Positions 32,605 to 42,847 are shown, counted from the stretch's first letter. The stretch is 52,939 nucleotides of DNA from Phycisphaerales bacterium (GCA_020427635.1 JAGQOH010000010.1:10993-63931), one strand, 5' to 3'. Notes: generated from the sequence alone by a model not told the origin. Numbers and translations are program-made.

Positions 32605-32988
32605 TTGGCGCAGCACGAACCCAACACCCTCTGGCAACGCCTCACTTGGCATGGCAAGGTCAAGGTGCGCGCGATCATCTGGGCGATCGGCATTCCGCTG
32701 GCGGCATGGGGCGCGATCATCCTGAGCCCAGCATGGCTGACCATCCCCGTATTGGGGGTCGCCCTGACGGCCCTTGGCGTTTCGGTCAGCAAAGTGACTC
32801 GCAACGTTGACCAGGCGGTGTGCTGGACCTGTGGGAAGGACCTGTCAGCAGAGGATGCCTTTGAGCACGGCCTGGTCTGCCCGAGTTGCGGCGCGCTGAA
32901 TCAACATGGCAGCGTGCGGCTCGCGCTGCGTGTCGACGATGAGCCCGGGGCGGGCGATCAGCCCGCGGACGAGCGCGCCATCGGCTGA
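32605..32988 (+). CDS. Small membrane protein with a zinc ribbon
   Basis: A 127-residue protein starting at TTG 32605 behind GGGAGA, which decides the start against longer in-frame readings. Two closely spaced hydrophobic helices ('VRAIIWAIGIPLAAWGAIIL' and 'AWLTIPVLGVALTALGVSV') precede a zinc-ribbon-like CxxC...CxxC module ('CWTCGKDL' and 'CPSCGAL', 28 residues apart). A short acidic tail ends the protein. I do not recognise a named family. Its end overlaps the DUF418 gene by 31 nt on the other strand. Confidence 0.65.
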   Translation: MAQHEPNTLWQRLTWHGKVKVRAIIWAIGIPLAAWGAIILSPAWLTIPVLGVALTALGVSVSKVTRNVDQAVCWTCGKDLSAEDAFEHGLVCPSCGALNQHGSVRLALRVDDEPGAGDQPADERAIG

Positions 32989-34331
32989 GCCTTCCAGTAG
33001 GTCAGGCTGCGCCACGCCCACTCCAAGGGCCCGAACCGGAATCGTTTGAGCCACCAGACGCTCGCGCCGATCTGGAACACCCAGATGCCGAACACGATCG
33101 GCATGGTTTCTGCGCGACTCAGCTTGCCAAACAGCCCGAGCCCGAGGCCGCTGAGCCCGAAGAAGATGAAGCCGCAGATGAGCGACTGCATGATGTAGTT
33201 GGTGAAGGCCATGCGCCCGATGGCGGACAAGCCGATCTGCAGCGGCCGCAGCACATTGTGTTTGCACATGAGCATGACGAGGCCCACCCATCCAAACGCC
33301 ACGAACATGGACCCGACGTAGTTGTAGTTCCAGCCGGCGATGAACAGATGGACAATGTCGAACTCATGCTGGGTGTTCGAGGCGACGCCGGTGCCGATGA
33401 TTGGCCAGCCGATAGCAAAGCCAAGCGCGGTCATGAGGGCGTAGAACTTCGTCGATCGGGTGGCGGAGAACACGCCCCACTTGTAGAGCGCCATGCCAAG
33501 CACAAAGCAGCCGCCGACGCGCCACAGGCCCCACATGAGAATGCCCGATGTCTGCATCCACAGGATGTCGGGCCCGCGAAAAGCGATGCGCTGCGCGATT
33601 GAGCCGCGCATTGCGTTCACCTCGCGTTCGACCAATTCGGGCGAGATCTCAAACATCTCGACAATGCCGCCCTCGCGCTCTCCGGTGGCCTCATCCAATC
33701 GGCCCGCCCAGGCTTCGACCGCCCATGGCTTCACGTCGGTCTCCTCGCCAAGCGCGGCGGCCGCGACCGATTTCTCGTACTCCCCCCGCGCGAAGGAAAA
33801 GAACTTGCCATTGGCAAGGTTGATCGCCATTCCAACCGGCAGGAGCACCATCGCAATGATCAACAGCCACTTCGCCCGCAGGCGCCAGAGTGGAAACACA
33901 ATCATGCCAACGAGCGCATACATCACCAGGATGTCGCCTTCCCAGATGATCCATGCGTGCATCATGCCGAAGACAAACAGCCACAGCATGCGGAAATAGT
34001 GCAGTCCCGCGGCGCGCCCGCGCTTTTCGAGCGCCTTTGTCGCGAACAGCACGATGCCGGCACCGAAGAGCATCGAGAAGATGCTCATCATCTTCATGTC
34101 GAAGAGCAGGTGGCTGCCAAGCCATGTCACATAGTCAAGCCCTTCGAATCCGCCTGCCGCCTGCGGCCGGAAGATCGCCCGCGAGGAAAAGGCGAAGATC
34201 GGGATGTTCATCACCAGGATGCCGCACAATGCCACCCCGCGCAGCACGTCAATGGACGCAATGCGCTGCGCGGCCTTCACCGGCGCTGCAAGATCGGCTA
34301 CCGCGCCGGGGCTGCTTGTCTGGTCAACCAT
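32958..34331 (-). CDS. DUF418 family integral membrane protein
   Basis: A 457-residue multi-pass protein of the DUF418 (YeiB-like) family. It opens with the family signature 'RIASIDVLRGVALCGILVMNI' and has about 8-10 membrane helices. The C-terminal DUF418 block includes 'LSAIGRMAFTNYIMQSLIC' and 'IWVFQIGASVWWLKRFRFGPLEWAWRSLTYW'. Function is unknown for the family; a transport or acyltransferase-like role has been suggested for relatives. ATG 34331 overlaps the upstream HAD gene by 34 nt, so the two are probably co-transcribed. Confidence 0.93.
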   Translation of the reverse strand: MVDQTSSPGAVADLAAPVKAAQRIASIDVLRGVALCGILVMNIPIFAFSSRAIFRPQAAGGFEGLDYVTWLGSHLLFDMKMMSIFSMLFGAGIVLFATKALEKRGRAAGLHYFRMLWLFVFGMMHAWIIWEGDILVMYALVGMIVFPLWRLRAKWLLIIAMVLLPVGMAINLANGKFFSFARGEYEKSVAAAALGEETDVKPWAVEAWAGRLDEATGEREGGIVEMFEISPELVEREVNAMRGSIAQRIAFRGPDILWMQTSGILMWGLWRVGGCFVLGMALYKWGVFSATRSTKFYALMTALGFAIGWPIIGTGVASNTQHEFDIVHLFIAGWNYNYVGSMFVAFGWVGLVMLMCKHNVLRPLQIGLSAIGRMAFTNYIMQSLICGFIFFGLSGLGLGLFGKLSRAETMPIVFGIWVFQIGASVWWLKRFRFGPLEWAWRSLTYWKAQPMARSSAG

Positions 34332-35005
34332 GCGATGATTCCTTCAGTGTCGGTCAGGTTCTGCACCGCTAGGTCGGCCGCCGACAAGTCGTCGACGCCA
34401 TAGATTCCCGTCGCGACGGCGAGCGCCCGGCAGCCATGCGCCCGTGCGCACGAGATGTCGTGCGGCGTGTCCCCGATCACGACGACTTGTTCGGACTCGA
34501 TCCCGCGCCCGTGCACCTGCTTGTAGTGCGCCATCGCAACTTCGGGCAGATGCTCGCGCGCGGGGGGTTCGTGCGGCGAATCGCTCCCCCAGGCGCACAC
34601 GCGGAACCGATCGACATTGATGCCCGCCGCCTCGAGCTTGATGCGCCCCGTTTCCGGGAAGTTGCCCGTGAGCAAGCCGATCGTCAGATGCTCCATTGCG
34701 TGCAGCTGCTCGAGTAGGTCCACGACGCCAGGGCATGGTTGGGCGGGGCAGGGCTTGACGGCGAGCACGCGCACCAGGTGCTCGCGGTACGCGGCCCGGA
34801 ACGCGCCGACCTCGGCCTCGTCCGAAGGCTGCCCGTGGGCGGTCAGGAGGTCCCGGATGATGAGGGGGTCGAGGCGCCCGGCGTAGTCGACCAGGTCCTC
34901 GCGAAAGTGCGGGCCGAAGAGCGCCCGCCCGGCGTGGCCCATGGCGGCGACCCCGGCCCGGTGGGTCGTGATCAAGGTGCCGTCGACGTCAAAGAGAATC
35001 AGCAT
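34298..35005 (-). CDS. HAD-family hydrolase (phosphoglycolate phosphatase-like)
   Basis: A 235-residue HAD hydrolase. Motif I is 'LFDVDGTLITT' with nucleophile Asp6 and acid/base Asp8, motif II is 'GLLTGNF', and motif IV is 'VVIGDTPHDISCARAHG' with the conserved metal aspartates. The helical cap between motif I and II is of the Gph/PGMB type. The substrate is not readable from sequence. Translation appears coupled to the overlapping DUF418 gene downstream. Confidence 0.9.
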   Translation of the reverse strand: MLILFDVDGTLITTHRAGVAAMGHAGRALFGPHFREDLVDYAGRLDPLIIRDLLTAHGQPSDEAEVGAFRAAYREHLVRVLAVKPCPAQPCPGVVDLLEQLHAMEHLTIGLLTGNFPETGRIKLEAAGINVDRFRVCAWGSDSPHEPPAREHLPEVAMAHYKQVHGRGIESEQVVVIGDTPHDISCARAHGCRALAVATGIYGVDDLSAADLAVQNLTDTEGIIAWLTRQAAPAR

Positions 35006-35424
35006 GGTGGGCGTGCCTCGTTCGTACCCCAGCCTACCCGGCTGCAGTGCGTGCGTCGCCCGTGGGCATCCTGGCGCAATCGAAGACGCCGGGAGGTCCG
35101 AATCATGGGAAGGTCCGCGTGATTACACCCAAAACAGCGCAGAAAGTGCTTGACTGAGGTCACCCCGGTTGACCTAGGCTTAACAGACGGCACATTGAGA
35201 GCATTCGGAACAGGCCGCCCCCACCACCCGGGCCGCACGCGAGACGCCTTTGAGCGTTCGCCGGCCAACGCCACGAAGGGCCGCCCCAACCGAGCGCCGA
35301 CCGCGCAAGGAATCGCGCGCGGGCGGAAGGTTTTTCCGAGGGAAGCAAACATCGTGCGCGGCCTGCTGCAGGCGGATGAGAGACTGCCTTGTTGCCCGAT
35401 GCGCACACACTCACGGGTGGCCCC
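35006..35424. other. 419-bp divergent region between the HAD gene and dnaG
   Basis: No protein or RNA gene is supported; in particular no rpsU was found, although rpsU often precedes dnaG in Proteobacteria. The region holds TTGACT (35150-35155) and TTGACC (35169-35174), either of which could be a -35 box, with TAGGCT at 35175-35180, and the inverted repeat at 35158-35174. A long, GC-rich stretch of unknown role separates these from dnaG. Confidence 0.5.
35158..35174. promoter_or_regulatory. Operator-like inverted repeat GGTCA-N7-TGACC
   Basis: GGTCA (35158-35162) and TGACC (35170-35174) are exact inverted copies 7 nt apart, with a further overlapping palindrome TGAC-TGAG-GTCA (35151-35162). 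They overlap two TTGAC -35-like boxes about 255 nt before dnaG, so a dimeric regulator could act here. Confidence 0.35.
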
Positions 35425-37359
35425 ATGGATGGCCCGCGCCAATCGCGCCTGCGCAATTTCAACGATGACCCTGCGCGCGTGCTCAACGCGACGGACATCG
35501 TGCGCTTGATTGGTGAAGTGGTGCAGCTCAAACCCAAAGGGCGCGAGCATGTTTGCCTGTGCCCGTTCCATGACGATCACAACCCGTCCATGTACGTCGT
35601 GCCGTCGAAACAGATCTTCTATTGCTTCGTGTGCGGCGCGGGAGGCAACGCCTTCGAGTTCGTGAAGCGCTACTACAACATGGGCTTCCGCGAGGCGCTG
35701 GAGATGCTTGCCGAGCGTGCCGGCATCACACTGACCCCCTGGAAGGGCGAGGCCAAGACTGACAGTGACCCCCCGGCGGTCGACCGGGCTGCCCTGGCCC
35801 AGGCGAATCAGCAGGCACTGCAATTCTTCCGCGGCATCCTGAACCACAAGGAACATGGCACGGTTGCGCGCGAAACCATGGCCAAGCGCGGCATCGCGCC
35901 CGAGATGGTCGAGGCCTTCCTGCTTGGCGCAGCGCCCGACAAGTTTGACGGCATGGTGCAATGGATCCGCAGCAAGGGGCTCGACGCCAAGCACTTCGAA
36001 GCAGCGGGGTTGCTCAAGCGGCGTGAAGACAACTCGCACTATGACGCCCTGCGCAATCGCCTGATCTTCCCGATCGTCGACCAGATGGGGCGGGCGATCG
36101 CATTCGGCGGGCGCATTCTCAATCCGGACGACACGCCCAAGTATCTCAACAGCCCCGAAACGCCATTGTTCCAGAAGGGCTCAACGCTCTATGGGCTGTG
36201 GCAGGCGCGCAACGCCATGCGCGACACGCGCCATGTGATCGTCACTGAGGGCTATACGGATGTCATTGCGTGCCATCAGGCGGGCATTTGCAATGTGGTT
36301 GCCACCCTTGGCACCGCGTTGACCCAGCGCCATGCTCAGGTCTTGCGCCGTTTGGTTGATCGTGTAACACTGCTGTTTGATGGCGATGAGGCGGGGCAGC
36401 GCGCAGCCGATCGAGCGGCGGATGTCTTCTTCGCCGAGCCGATCGACGTTCGGATTGCGGTGATCGAGGGCGGCGCTGATCCAGACGATCTGCTCAAGCA
36501 GGAGGGCGGCGTGGAGCGATTCAACGCGCTCATCGACGCGGCAGAGGATGCGCTGGCGTTCCGCATCAAGCGCCTCACGCGGCGGCTGGCGGACAGTGGG
36601 CAGGCCATCGGCTCGCAGGCGCGCACGCGGATTATCGAAGAGGAAGCAGGACGTTTGGTTGAGCTTGGCCTTGGTGCGCTCTCACCAATGCGACGCCAGA
36701 CCATGGTGCGCCAGTTGGCGCGGCTTGCCGGGGTCGACGAGCGCACGGTGCAAGCGGAGATCGCAGCGGCGGAGCGCCGCCTGCGTGCCGCGCAGGCCCG
36801 GGCCGCTGAGCATCGTGCTGATGCCCAGGAGGGCCCCGCTGCGGAACTGGCGATCGCGACTGGCTCCCTGCGGCCGGCGGACTGGCTGCTCGGGTGTGTG
36901 GTCGTCGAGCCCAAGCTCGCGCTCGACCCCCCAACACAGCCCGAACCACATGCGAAAGACGTCGCATGGAGACCTTCGCTTCCGGAATTGCGTGACGCGC
37001 TCGCCCTGAGCGCCTACGGTTCGGGCCCGTTGCAGGCCGCTGGTGCCCGTGTGGCCGACGCCCTTGCCGCGGGAGAGAGTGAAGTGTTGAGCCAATGGCT
37101 TCTGACCTGCGAAGACGAAGCGGAGCGTCGTGCATTGACGGCGCTCGCTGCCCGCGTCGACCGCGAGACCGCAGGTGAGCCAAAGCGTTTGCACGCGATG
37201 TTCCTCGATGTCGCACGTCAGTGTGCGCGCGAGCGTGCAACGACAGCGTCTGAGACACGCGATGCCGATTCGATCGCACAGCAACTTGCAGCGATCGGGC
37301 AAAGCCATCGCACATTGGGGGGAAACCCCCTGGCCGTTGCACGCGGCGCGCCTGAATAG
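35425..37359 (+). CDS. dnaG: DNA primase
   Basis: Primase that lays RNA primers at the replication fork. The N-terminal zinc-binding domain has 'CPFHDDHNPSM' and 'FYCFVCGAGGNAFEFV'. The TOPRIM core follows with 'GRAIAFGGRIL', 'VIVTEGYTDVIACHQAGICNVVATLGTALT' and 'LLFDGDEAGQRAADRA', and a divergent helical C terminus should bind DnaB. At 644 residues it is slightly longer than E. coli DnaG. ATG 35425 has GGGTGG upstream; an in-frame TTG at 35389 is less likely. rpoD follows after 134 nt. Confidence 0.96.
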   Translation: MDGPRQSRLRNFNDDPARVLNATDIVRLIGEVVQLKPKGREHVCLCPFHDDHNPSMYVVPSKQIFYCFVCGAGGNAFEFVKRYYNMGFREALEMLAERAGITLTPWKGEAKTDSDPPAVDRAALAQANQQALQFFRGILNHKEHGTVARETMAKRGIAPEMVEAFLLGAAPDKFDGMVQWIRSKGLDAKHFEAAGLLKRREDNSHYDALRNRLIFPIVDQMGRAIAFGGRILNPDDTPKYLNSPETPLFQKGSTLYGLWQARNAMRDTRHVIVTEGYTDVIACHQAGICNVVATLGTALTQRHAQVLRRLVDRVTLLFDGDEAGQRAADRAADVFFAEPIDVRIAVIEGGADPDDLLKQEGGVERFNALIDAAEDALAFRIKRLTRRLADSGQAIGSQARTRIIEEEAGRLVELGLGALSPMRRQTMVRQLARLAGVDERTVQAEIAAAERRLRAAQARAAEHRADAQEGPAAELAIATGSLRPADWLLGCVVVEPKLALDPPTQPEPHAKDVAWRPSLPELRDALALSAYGSGPLQAAGARVADALAAGESEVLSQWLLTCEDEAERRALTALAARVDRETAGEPKRLHAMFLDVARQCARERATTASETRDADSIAQQLAAIGQSHRTLGGNPLAVARGAPE

Positions 37360-37493
37360 TTCATCTTTGCCAAGAGAGAGATTAGTCGGCTGGTTGGGAA
37401 GTTGATCGAGAGAGCGAGAAACGTCGGGACGGGAAGACAAGCACACGATGGCTCGGGCCAGCGCGCCGCGAGCCGCACAAGTGGAGAAGCACG

Positions 37494-39311
37494 TTGACAA
37501 CACAACTGCATCCAGCATTGGAAGAGCTCATCGAGATTGGGCGCGGGCGCACGTGGCTCGCCTACGAAGAGCTCAACAGCACGCTGCCCGATGAGCTGGT
37601 CGATCCGGAGCGCATCGACGAGGTGCTGATCGCCTTGGACGATGCCCGCATCGAGCTGGTCGACGAGCGTGAATTCCGCGCTCGGCGCTGGCGCGAAGCC
37701 AAGCGTCGCGGCGAGGCGTTGCCCAATGACCTCGAGCCCGAAACCACCACCGCCAAGATGCCGGCGGTGCGCGATCTGCTTCGCTCATTTGAGGATCGCC
37801 TGGCGATGGCGGCCTTCGTGGGCGACGATGATGAGCCTGCCGTCGAAGCCGATGCTGCTGCGGCGGAACCTGGCGCCAAGCGCATTGACGACCCGGTGCG
37901 GATGTACCTGACGCAGATGGGCACGATCCCGCTGCTGACGCGCGACGAAGAGATTCGCCTGGCGAAGAAGATCGAAACGACGCGCATGATTTTCCGCCGT
38001 CGCTGCCTCGAGAGTGACTTTGCAGTTGCCGAGGCGGTGAATGTGCTCGAGCAGGTGCACAAGGGTGAGCTGCCCTTCGATCGCACGATGCGCGTCTCAA
38101 CTGCGGAAGAGAATGCGAAAGAAAAAATCGCGAATCGCATTCCCTACAACCTGGGCACGATCCGCCGATTGCTTGACGAGAATCGCATCGACTGGGATCG
38201 GCGCGAGGAAGCGCTGGACGATGGCGACGACGAAGCGGTTGCGACGCTCGACGAGCGCATCGCGGAGCGCCGGCGCAAGCTTGCGACGCTCGCGGAGGAG
38301 TGCTCACTGCGCACCAGCCGCATCGTCCCCTTCCATCGCAAGATGCGCTCGATCGCGACGCGCATGGCGGACCTCGAGCGCGATCTCGCCAAGGCCGACA
38401 AGAACCCGGATGGTTACGACCCTGAGGATGTCGCGGTGATGCGCGAGACACTGAGCGGGCTGCGCTCATTGGTGCTCGAAGACGTCGAGCCATTTTCCCG
38501 GCGCGTGCGGTTGCTCGACACCGTGTTCTGGGAGTATGAGCAGGCGAAGCGCGACCTCTCGGCAGGCAATTTGCGCCTCGTCGTCTCGATCGCCAAGAAG
38601 TACCGCAACCGTGGTCTGTCCTTCCTCGACATCATCCAGGAAGGCAACACGGGACTCATGCGCGCCGTCGACAAGTATGAATACAAGCGTGGCTACAAGT
38701 TCTCAACGTATGCCACCTGGTGGATTCGCCAGGCCATCACTCGTGCGATCGCCGATCACGCGCGCACGATCCGAATCCCCGTGCACATGATCGAGACGAT
38801 GAGCAAGCTGCGCAACTTCCAGAAGCAGTTGCTGCAGAAGCTGGGTCACGAGCCGACCATCGAAGAGTTGGCGGAGGTCGCGGGCATGAGCGCCGTCGAA
38901 GTGCGGCGGGTCATGAAGATCTCGCGCCATCCGATTTCGCTCGATCGCCCGGTGGGCGAAAGTGAAGACTCTTTCTTTGGCGACTTCATTGAGGACGATT
39001 CGCAGGAGGCGCCGTCGACGGTCGCTGCCTCAGAAATGTTGCGCAAGCGCATCGACGAGGTCCTCAAGACTTTGACTTACCGCGAGCGAGAGATCATCAA
39101 GCTGCGCTACGGTATTGGCGACGGGTACACCTACACGCTCGAAGAGGTCGGCCGCATCTTCAAGGTCACACGCGAGCGCGTGCGGCAGGTCGAAGCCAAG
39201 GCGATTCGCAAGCTGCAGCACCCGGTGCGGGCGCGCAAGCTGAGCCAGTTCCTCGAATCCGAGGGCGAAGCGCCCCCCACCCTGCCCGAGCAGGCGGTGC
39301 CCGAGGAATAG
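37494..39311 (+). CDS. rpoD: Primary RNA polymerase sigma factor
   Basis: Housekeeping sigma70. It has region 1.2 ('[29 protein letters not shown]'), a non-conserved region of about 200 residues, region 2 ('[60 protein letters not shown]', split into its 2.1-2.4 blocks), region 3 and region 4 ('[15 protein letters not shown]', '[27 protein letters not shown]'). The 605-residue length fits a primary sigma. The start is TTG 37494 with GGAGAAG 6-8 nt upstream. An efficient terminator follows at 39345. Genomic context dnaG-rpoD supports the primary role. Confidence 0.96.
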   Translation: MTTQLHPALEELIEIGRGRTWLAYEELNSTLPDELVDPERIDEVLIALDDARIELVDEREFRARRWREAKRRGEALPNDLEPETTTAKMPAVRDLLRSFEDRLAMAAFVGDDDEPAVEADAAAAEPGAKRIDDPVRMYLTQMGTIPLLTRDEEIRLAKKIETTRMIFRRRCLESDFAVAEAVNVLEQVHKGELPFDRTMRVSTAEENAKEKIANRIPYNLGTIRRLLDENRIDWDRREEALDDGDDEAVATLDERIAERRRKLATLAEECSLRTSRIVPFHRKMRSIATRMADLERDLAKADKNPDGYDPEDVAVMRETLSGLRSLVLEDVEPFSRRVRLLDTVFWEYEQAKRDLSAGNLRLVVSIAKKYRNRGLSFLDIIQEGNTGLMRAVDKYEYKRGYKFSTYATWWIRQAITRAIADHARTIRIPVHMIETMSKLRNFQKQLLQKLGHEPTIEELAEVAGMSAVEVRRVMKISRHPISLDRPVGESEDSFFGDFIEDDSQEAPSTVAASEMLRKRIDEVLKTLTYREREIIKLRYGIGDGYTYTLEEVGRIFKVTRERVRQVEAKAIRKLQHPVRARKLSQFLESEGEAPPTLPEQAVPEE

Positions 39312-39344
39312 GGCCGCGTCAAACCGAGACTCCCTTTGCGCAAT

Positions 39345-39372
39345 ACCCCTCCGTCCGCGTGGCGTGAGGGGT
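39345..39372 (+). terminator. Rho-independent terminator of rpoD
   Basis: ACCCCTC (39345-39351) pairs with GAGGGGT (39366-39372), followed by TTTCTTAT. It lies 34 nt after the rpoD stop codon. Confidence 0.75.
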
Positions 39373-39426
39373 TTTCTTATCCTGATCGCGCCAACAACAC
39401 CCAAACCCCTCACGGAAGAGAACTAC

Positions 39427-41916
39427 ATGCCCCTCCGCTTCAAGAAACGCTTGCTCACACATCTTCGCCACGAGGCGTATCGCCCATCCAGCATCGATCA
39501 ACTCGCGGACGACTTGCGCATTCCAGAAGGTGACCGCGACTTGTTTGCCCAAGCCGTGGAGCAGATGCGCAACGCCGGCGACGTTGTGGTCGGTGCCGCC
39601 GACATCGTGCGCTTGCCGCCGATGGGCAAGGAGGTCATCGGGCAGTTCCGCGGCACGTCCAAGGGCTTCGGCTTCATCATTCCTGAAGACGTGACGCGGC
39701 ATGGCGATCTGTTCGTGCCGCCGCACAGTGTGGGCGAAGCGATCACGGGCGATCGCGTGCGTGCCGAAGTGCAAGAGCTGCGCAACCCGAAGCCAGGACA
39801 CAGTCCATACGTCGGCGTGGTTGTGGAAATCCTCGAGCGTCGCCATTCGAACTTCACCGGCACGATCGCGCACGAAGATGGGCACTGGTGGGTCGAACCG
39901 GACGGCAAGGTGCTGAACGATTCCTTTGTGGTGCAGGACGCCGAGAGCAAGAACGTCAAGGTCGGCGTGAAGGTTGTTTTCGAGATCGTCTCGATGCCGG
40001 AGGACGGCTACGCGGGCGAAGCGGTGATCGTGAAGGTGCTTGGCGAGGCGGGGCTGCCATCGATCGAAACGCAGGCGGTCATTGAAGCGCACAATCTCCC
40101 GGGCGATTTTCCGGAGAAGGCGCGTGCTGAGGCGCGCGGACTCACCAAGGCCTTCGACGCCCTTGTCGACAACACGCTCGCGAATGGCGGCAGCTTTCCC
40201 GAAACAGAGCGCCTCGACCTGCGCAACCGTTTGATCTGCACGATCGACCCGCCCGACGCCAAGGACTATGACGACGCGATTTCGATCGAACGCACCAAGC
40301 GCGGCTGGAAACTGGGCGTACACATCGCCGACGTCGCGAACTTCGTCACGCCCGGCACGGCCCTCGATGATGAGGCGAAAGACCGCGGGAATTCGGTCTA
40401 CCTGCCGCGACTTGTGATACCGATGTTGCCCGAGATTCTCTCGAACGGCATCTGCTCGTTGCAGGAAGGTGTCGAGCGGTTTTGCAAGAGCGCGTTCATT
40501 GAGTATGACGAGGACGGCAACGTGGTCGCCCAGGGTTTCGCCGCGACGCTCATCAAGTCTGCAAAGCGCATGACCTATCTCGAGGCCCAGGCGATCATTG
40601 ACAATGATCTTGAAGAAGCGAAGAAGCACGCTCGCACGGACACTGAAGTCACCAACGAGATCATCGATGCGCTGAAAATGATGAACACGCTGTCTCGGCG
40701 GATTCGCGAACGCCGGCGGCGCAACGGCATGATCCACCTGGATCTGCCTGAGGTCGAGCTTGTATTCGATCAGGATGGGCACGTCACCGACGCAGTGCCC
40801 GAGGACGATGCCTACACGCACACGCTCATCGAAATGTTCATGGTGGAGGCGAACGAGGCAGTCGCTCGGCTATTCGAAGATCTGCACGTGCCAATCATTC
40901 GGCGCGTGCATCCGGATCCCGTGCCGGGGCAAGGTGAGCAGTTGAGCGACTTTGTGCGCGTCGCGGGCTATCGCATTCCGAAGACGCCCACCCGTGCCGA
41001 CTTGCAGCAGTTGCTTGATGCGACGAAGGGTTCGCCCGCTGCGCCTGCGGTGCATATGGCGGTGTTGCGCACGCTGACGAAGGCCGAGTATTCGCCGGCG
41101 CTCATTGGACACTTTGCGCTTGCATCGACGGGCTATGCGCACTTCACGAGTCCCATCCGGCGGTATGCCGACTTGACCGTGCATCGCGCACTGACGGCAT
41201 ACCTCGGCAAGACGAACAACGGCAAGAACTCGCCCAAGGACGATGGCGCGAAGTACAAACTCGGGCGTGAACTCAAGGACGACGACGCCTGCCCAGACGA
41301 GCCCACGCTTACGCAGATCGCCGGCAACTGCAATCGCACGGAGATGCGCGCCACCGATGCCGAGCGCGAGTTGCGCCAGTTCCTCGTCCTGCAATTGCTC
41401 GAAGAGCATATTGGTGAGAGCTTTGCCGGCATTGTCACGGGCGTCAGCCCTGCGGGCGTGTTCGTGCAATTGCAGAAGTACCTTGCGGAGGGCCTTTGCA
41501 AGACACAGGACTTGCCTGTGAGTGACAACGCGACACAGGCCAATAAGCGCCGTGGATTGCACGAACGCGCCCTCTGGCGCATCGATCGGCGGTCGGGCGC
41601 GCTGGTCGAGAAGAACACGGGGCGCAGTTTCTCGATTGGTGATCGGGTCGAGGTCACGGTCGCATCGGTCGACTTGGCTCGGCGCCAGATGGAGCTTGTC
41701 GTCACGACCGCTGCGATGCGCGACACGGGCAAGGCCAAGCGCATTGCCGAGCGCGTTACTGCGGGCGCTCCTGACGACCCGACGGGGCTGGGGCTGACCT
41801 TTGGCGATGTCGTCGAGCGCACCGGCGCCCAACGCCGCAGCCAGAAGAGCAAGTCACGGGACAAACGCAAGGGCGATCATCGCAAGGATCGCAAGGACAA
41901 GGGCAAGCGGCAGTAG
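39427..41916 (+). CDS. rnr: Ribonuclease R (RNase II family)
   Basis: Processive 3'-5' exoribonuclease that degrades structured RNA. Domains in order: an N-terminal winged helix ('YRPSSIDQLADDLRIPEGDRDLF'), cold-shock/OB regions ('GKGFGFIIPEDVTRHGDLFV'-like), and the RNB core with 'CTIDPPDAKDYDDAISIER' carrying the catalytic aspartates. Then 'GVHIADVANFV', 'MIHLDLPEVEL', 'GYAHFTSPIRRYADLTVHRAL', an S1 domain ('GIVTGVSPAGVFVQLQKYLAEGL') and a strongly basic tail. At 829 residues it has normal length. ATG 39427 follows GGAAGAG. It converges with the BtuF-like gene, 7 nt apart. Confidence 0.95.
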   Translation: MPLRFKKRLLTHLRHEAYRPSSIDQLADDLRIPEGDRDLFAQAVEQMRNAGDVVVGAADIVRLPPMGKEVIGQFRGTSKGFGFIIPEDVTRHGDLFVPPHSVGEAITGDRVRAEVQELRNPKPGHSPYVGVVVEILERRHSNFTGTIAHEDGHWWVEPDGKVLNDSFVVQDAESKNVKVGVKVVFEIVSMPEDGYAGEAVIVKVLGEAGLPSIETQAVIEAHNLPGDFPEKARAEARGLTKAFDALVDNTLANGGSFPETERLDLRNRLICTIDPPDAKDYDDAISIERTKRGWKLGVHIADVANFVTPGTALDDEAKDRGNSVYLPRLVIPMLPEILSNGICSLQEGVERFCKSAFIEYDEDGNVVAQGFAATLIKSAKRMTYLEAQAIIDNDLEEAKKHARTDTEVTNEIIDALKMMNTLSRRIRERRRRNGMIHLDLPEVELVFDQDGHVTDAVPEDDAYTHTLIEMFMVEANEAVARLFEDLHVPIIRRVHPDPVPGQGEQLSDFVRVAGYRIPKTPTRADLQQLLDATKGSPAAPAVHMAVLRTLTKAEYSPALIGHFALASTGYAHFTSPIRRYADLTVHRALTAYLGKTNNGKNSPKDDGAKYKLGRELKDDDACPDEPTLTQIAGNCNRTEMRATDAERELRQFLVLQLLEEHIGESFAGIVTGVSPAGVFVQLQKYLAEGLCKTQDLPVSDNATQANKRRGLHERALWRIDRRSGALVEKNTGRSFSIGDRVEVTVASVDLARRQMELVVTTAAMRDTGKAKRIAERVTAGAPDDPTGLGLTFGDVVERTGAQRRSQKSKSRDKRKGDHRKDRKDKGKRQ

Positions 41917-41923
41917 GCACGGG

Positions 41924-42847
41924 CTAGCCAGTCAATCGCGCCCACGGAAATCCTTTTGGCATCAACTCCTCCCGTTCCTGCACAAAACCGACCAGCCACT
42001 CAAGCGCATCGACAAGCCGCGGCCCCGGGCGATTGAACATCTGATTTCCATCGACCACTGCAACGCGGTGGTTCTTCACCGCGGGCAGTGCGCGGAACCA
42101 TTCTTCCGCCATCAATTGCTTCGCTTCATGCATTGCTTGGGCAAGGGTCAAGCCGCAGGGCGCGATGACGACATGCTCTGGCGCGAGCGCCACAGCTTCG
42201 TCGATTTCGATCCGTCGTGACGCGCCGCGATCGCCAAGTGTGCGGCCACCGGCCATCCCGATCATCTGTGCCGTCCAATGCCCCGCGCAATACAGGGGAT
42301 CGGTCCACTCCAGAAAGAGCACGGGATTGGGATCCTCAAACGGGCTGACATAGCCCATTGCGCAATCCAATCGCTCTCGAAGTTGCACGATCGCATCGCG
42401 TGCCTGGCGCTCACGTCCGATCACGCGTCCGACCGTGAGGATGTCATCTAAAACGCCTTCAAGCGTCAGTGGATTCAAACTGACGACCTGCGGCGCGGGT
42501 TGCATCTGCCCTGCAACCTTTCGCACGGTATTCAAGTCAATCGAACACACTGCACACAAATCCTGGGTGATGATGATGTCGGGGTGCAACTGCTGCAGCC
42601 GTTCGGCATCGAGGTGGTAGAGACTTTCGCCCTGGGCAAGCGACGTGCGGACCTGCTGGTCAACGTCGCGTGCCGAGGTAAACGTCGTGCGGGCCGCCGT
42701 CAGCACAGGGCGGTCCGCCAGGTCGGGAGGGAAGTCGCACTCGTGGCTTCGCCCTACAAGCAGTCCCCCCGCGCCGAGCAATGCCACGATCTCCGTCGCG
42801 CTCGGCAAGAGGGACACAACGCGCGGCATGCCTGCTGAGTCGTTCAC
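41924..42847 (-). CDS. BtuF-like substrate-binding protein without a signal peptide
   Basis: A 307-residue helical-backbone metal-receptor domain protein. The opening 'PRVVSLLPSATEIVALLGAGGLLVGRSHECDFP' is the cobalamin-binding BtuF/ABC-substrate-binding signature, followed by 'LHPDIIITQDLCAVCSI' and 'PEHVVIAPCGLTLAQAM'. GTG 42847 is used because AGGAG lies 6 nt upstream; ATG 42829 and ATG 42877 are alternatives. None gives a signal peptide, so it may be cytoplasmic or exported in another way. No ABC permease or ATPase lies nearby and no cobalamin riboswitch box was seen upstream. Cobalamin or a corrinoid is the likely ligand. Confidence 0.85.
   Translation of the reverse strand: MNDSAGMPRVVSLLPSATEIVALLGAGGLLVGRSHECDFPPDLADRPVLTAARTTFTSARDVDQQVRTSLAQGESLYHLDAERLQQLHPDIIITQDLCAVCSIDLNTVRKVAGQMQPAPQVVSLNPLTLEGVLDDILTVGRVIGRERQARDAIVQLRERLDCAMGYVSPFEDPNPVLFLEWTDPLYCAGHWTAQMIGMAGGRTLGDRGASRRIEIDEAVALAPEHVVIAPCGLTLAQAMHEAKQLMAEEWFRALPAVKNHRVAVVDGNQMFNRPGPRLVDALEWLVGFVQEREELMPKGFPWARLTG

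Noticed and set aside
39319..40821. A 500-codon minus-strand open frame opposite rnr
   Set aside because: It lies within rnr and the rpoD terminator region and has no family signature.
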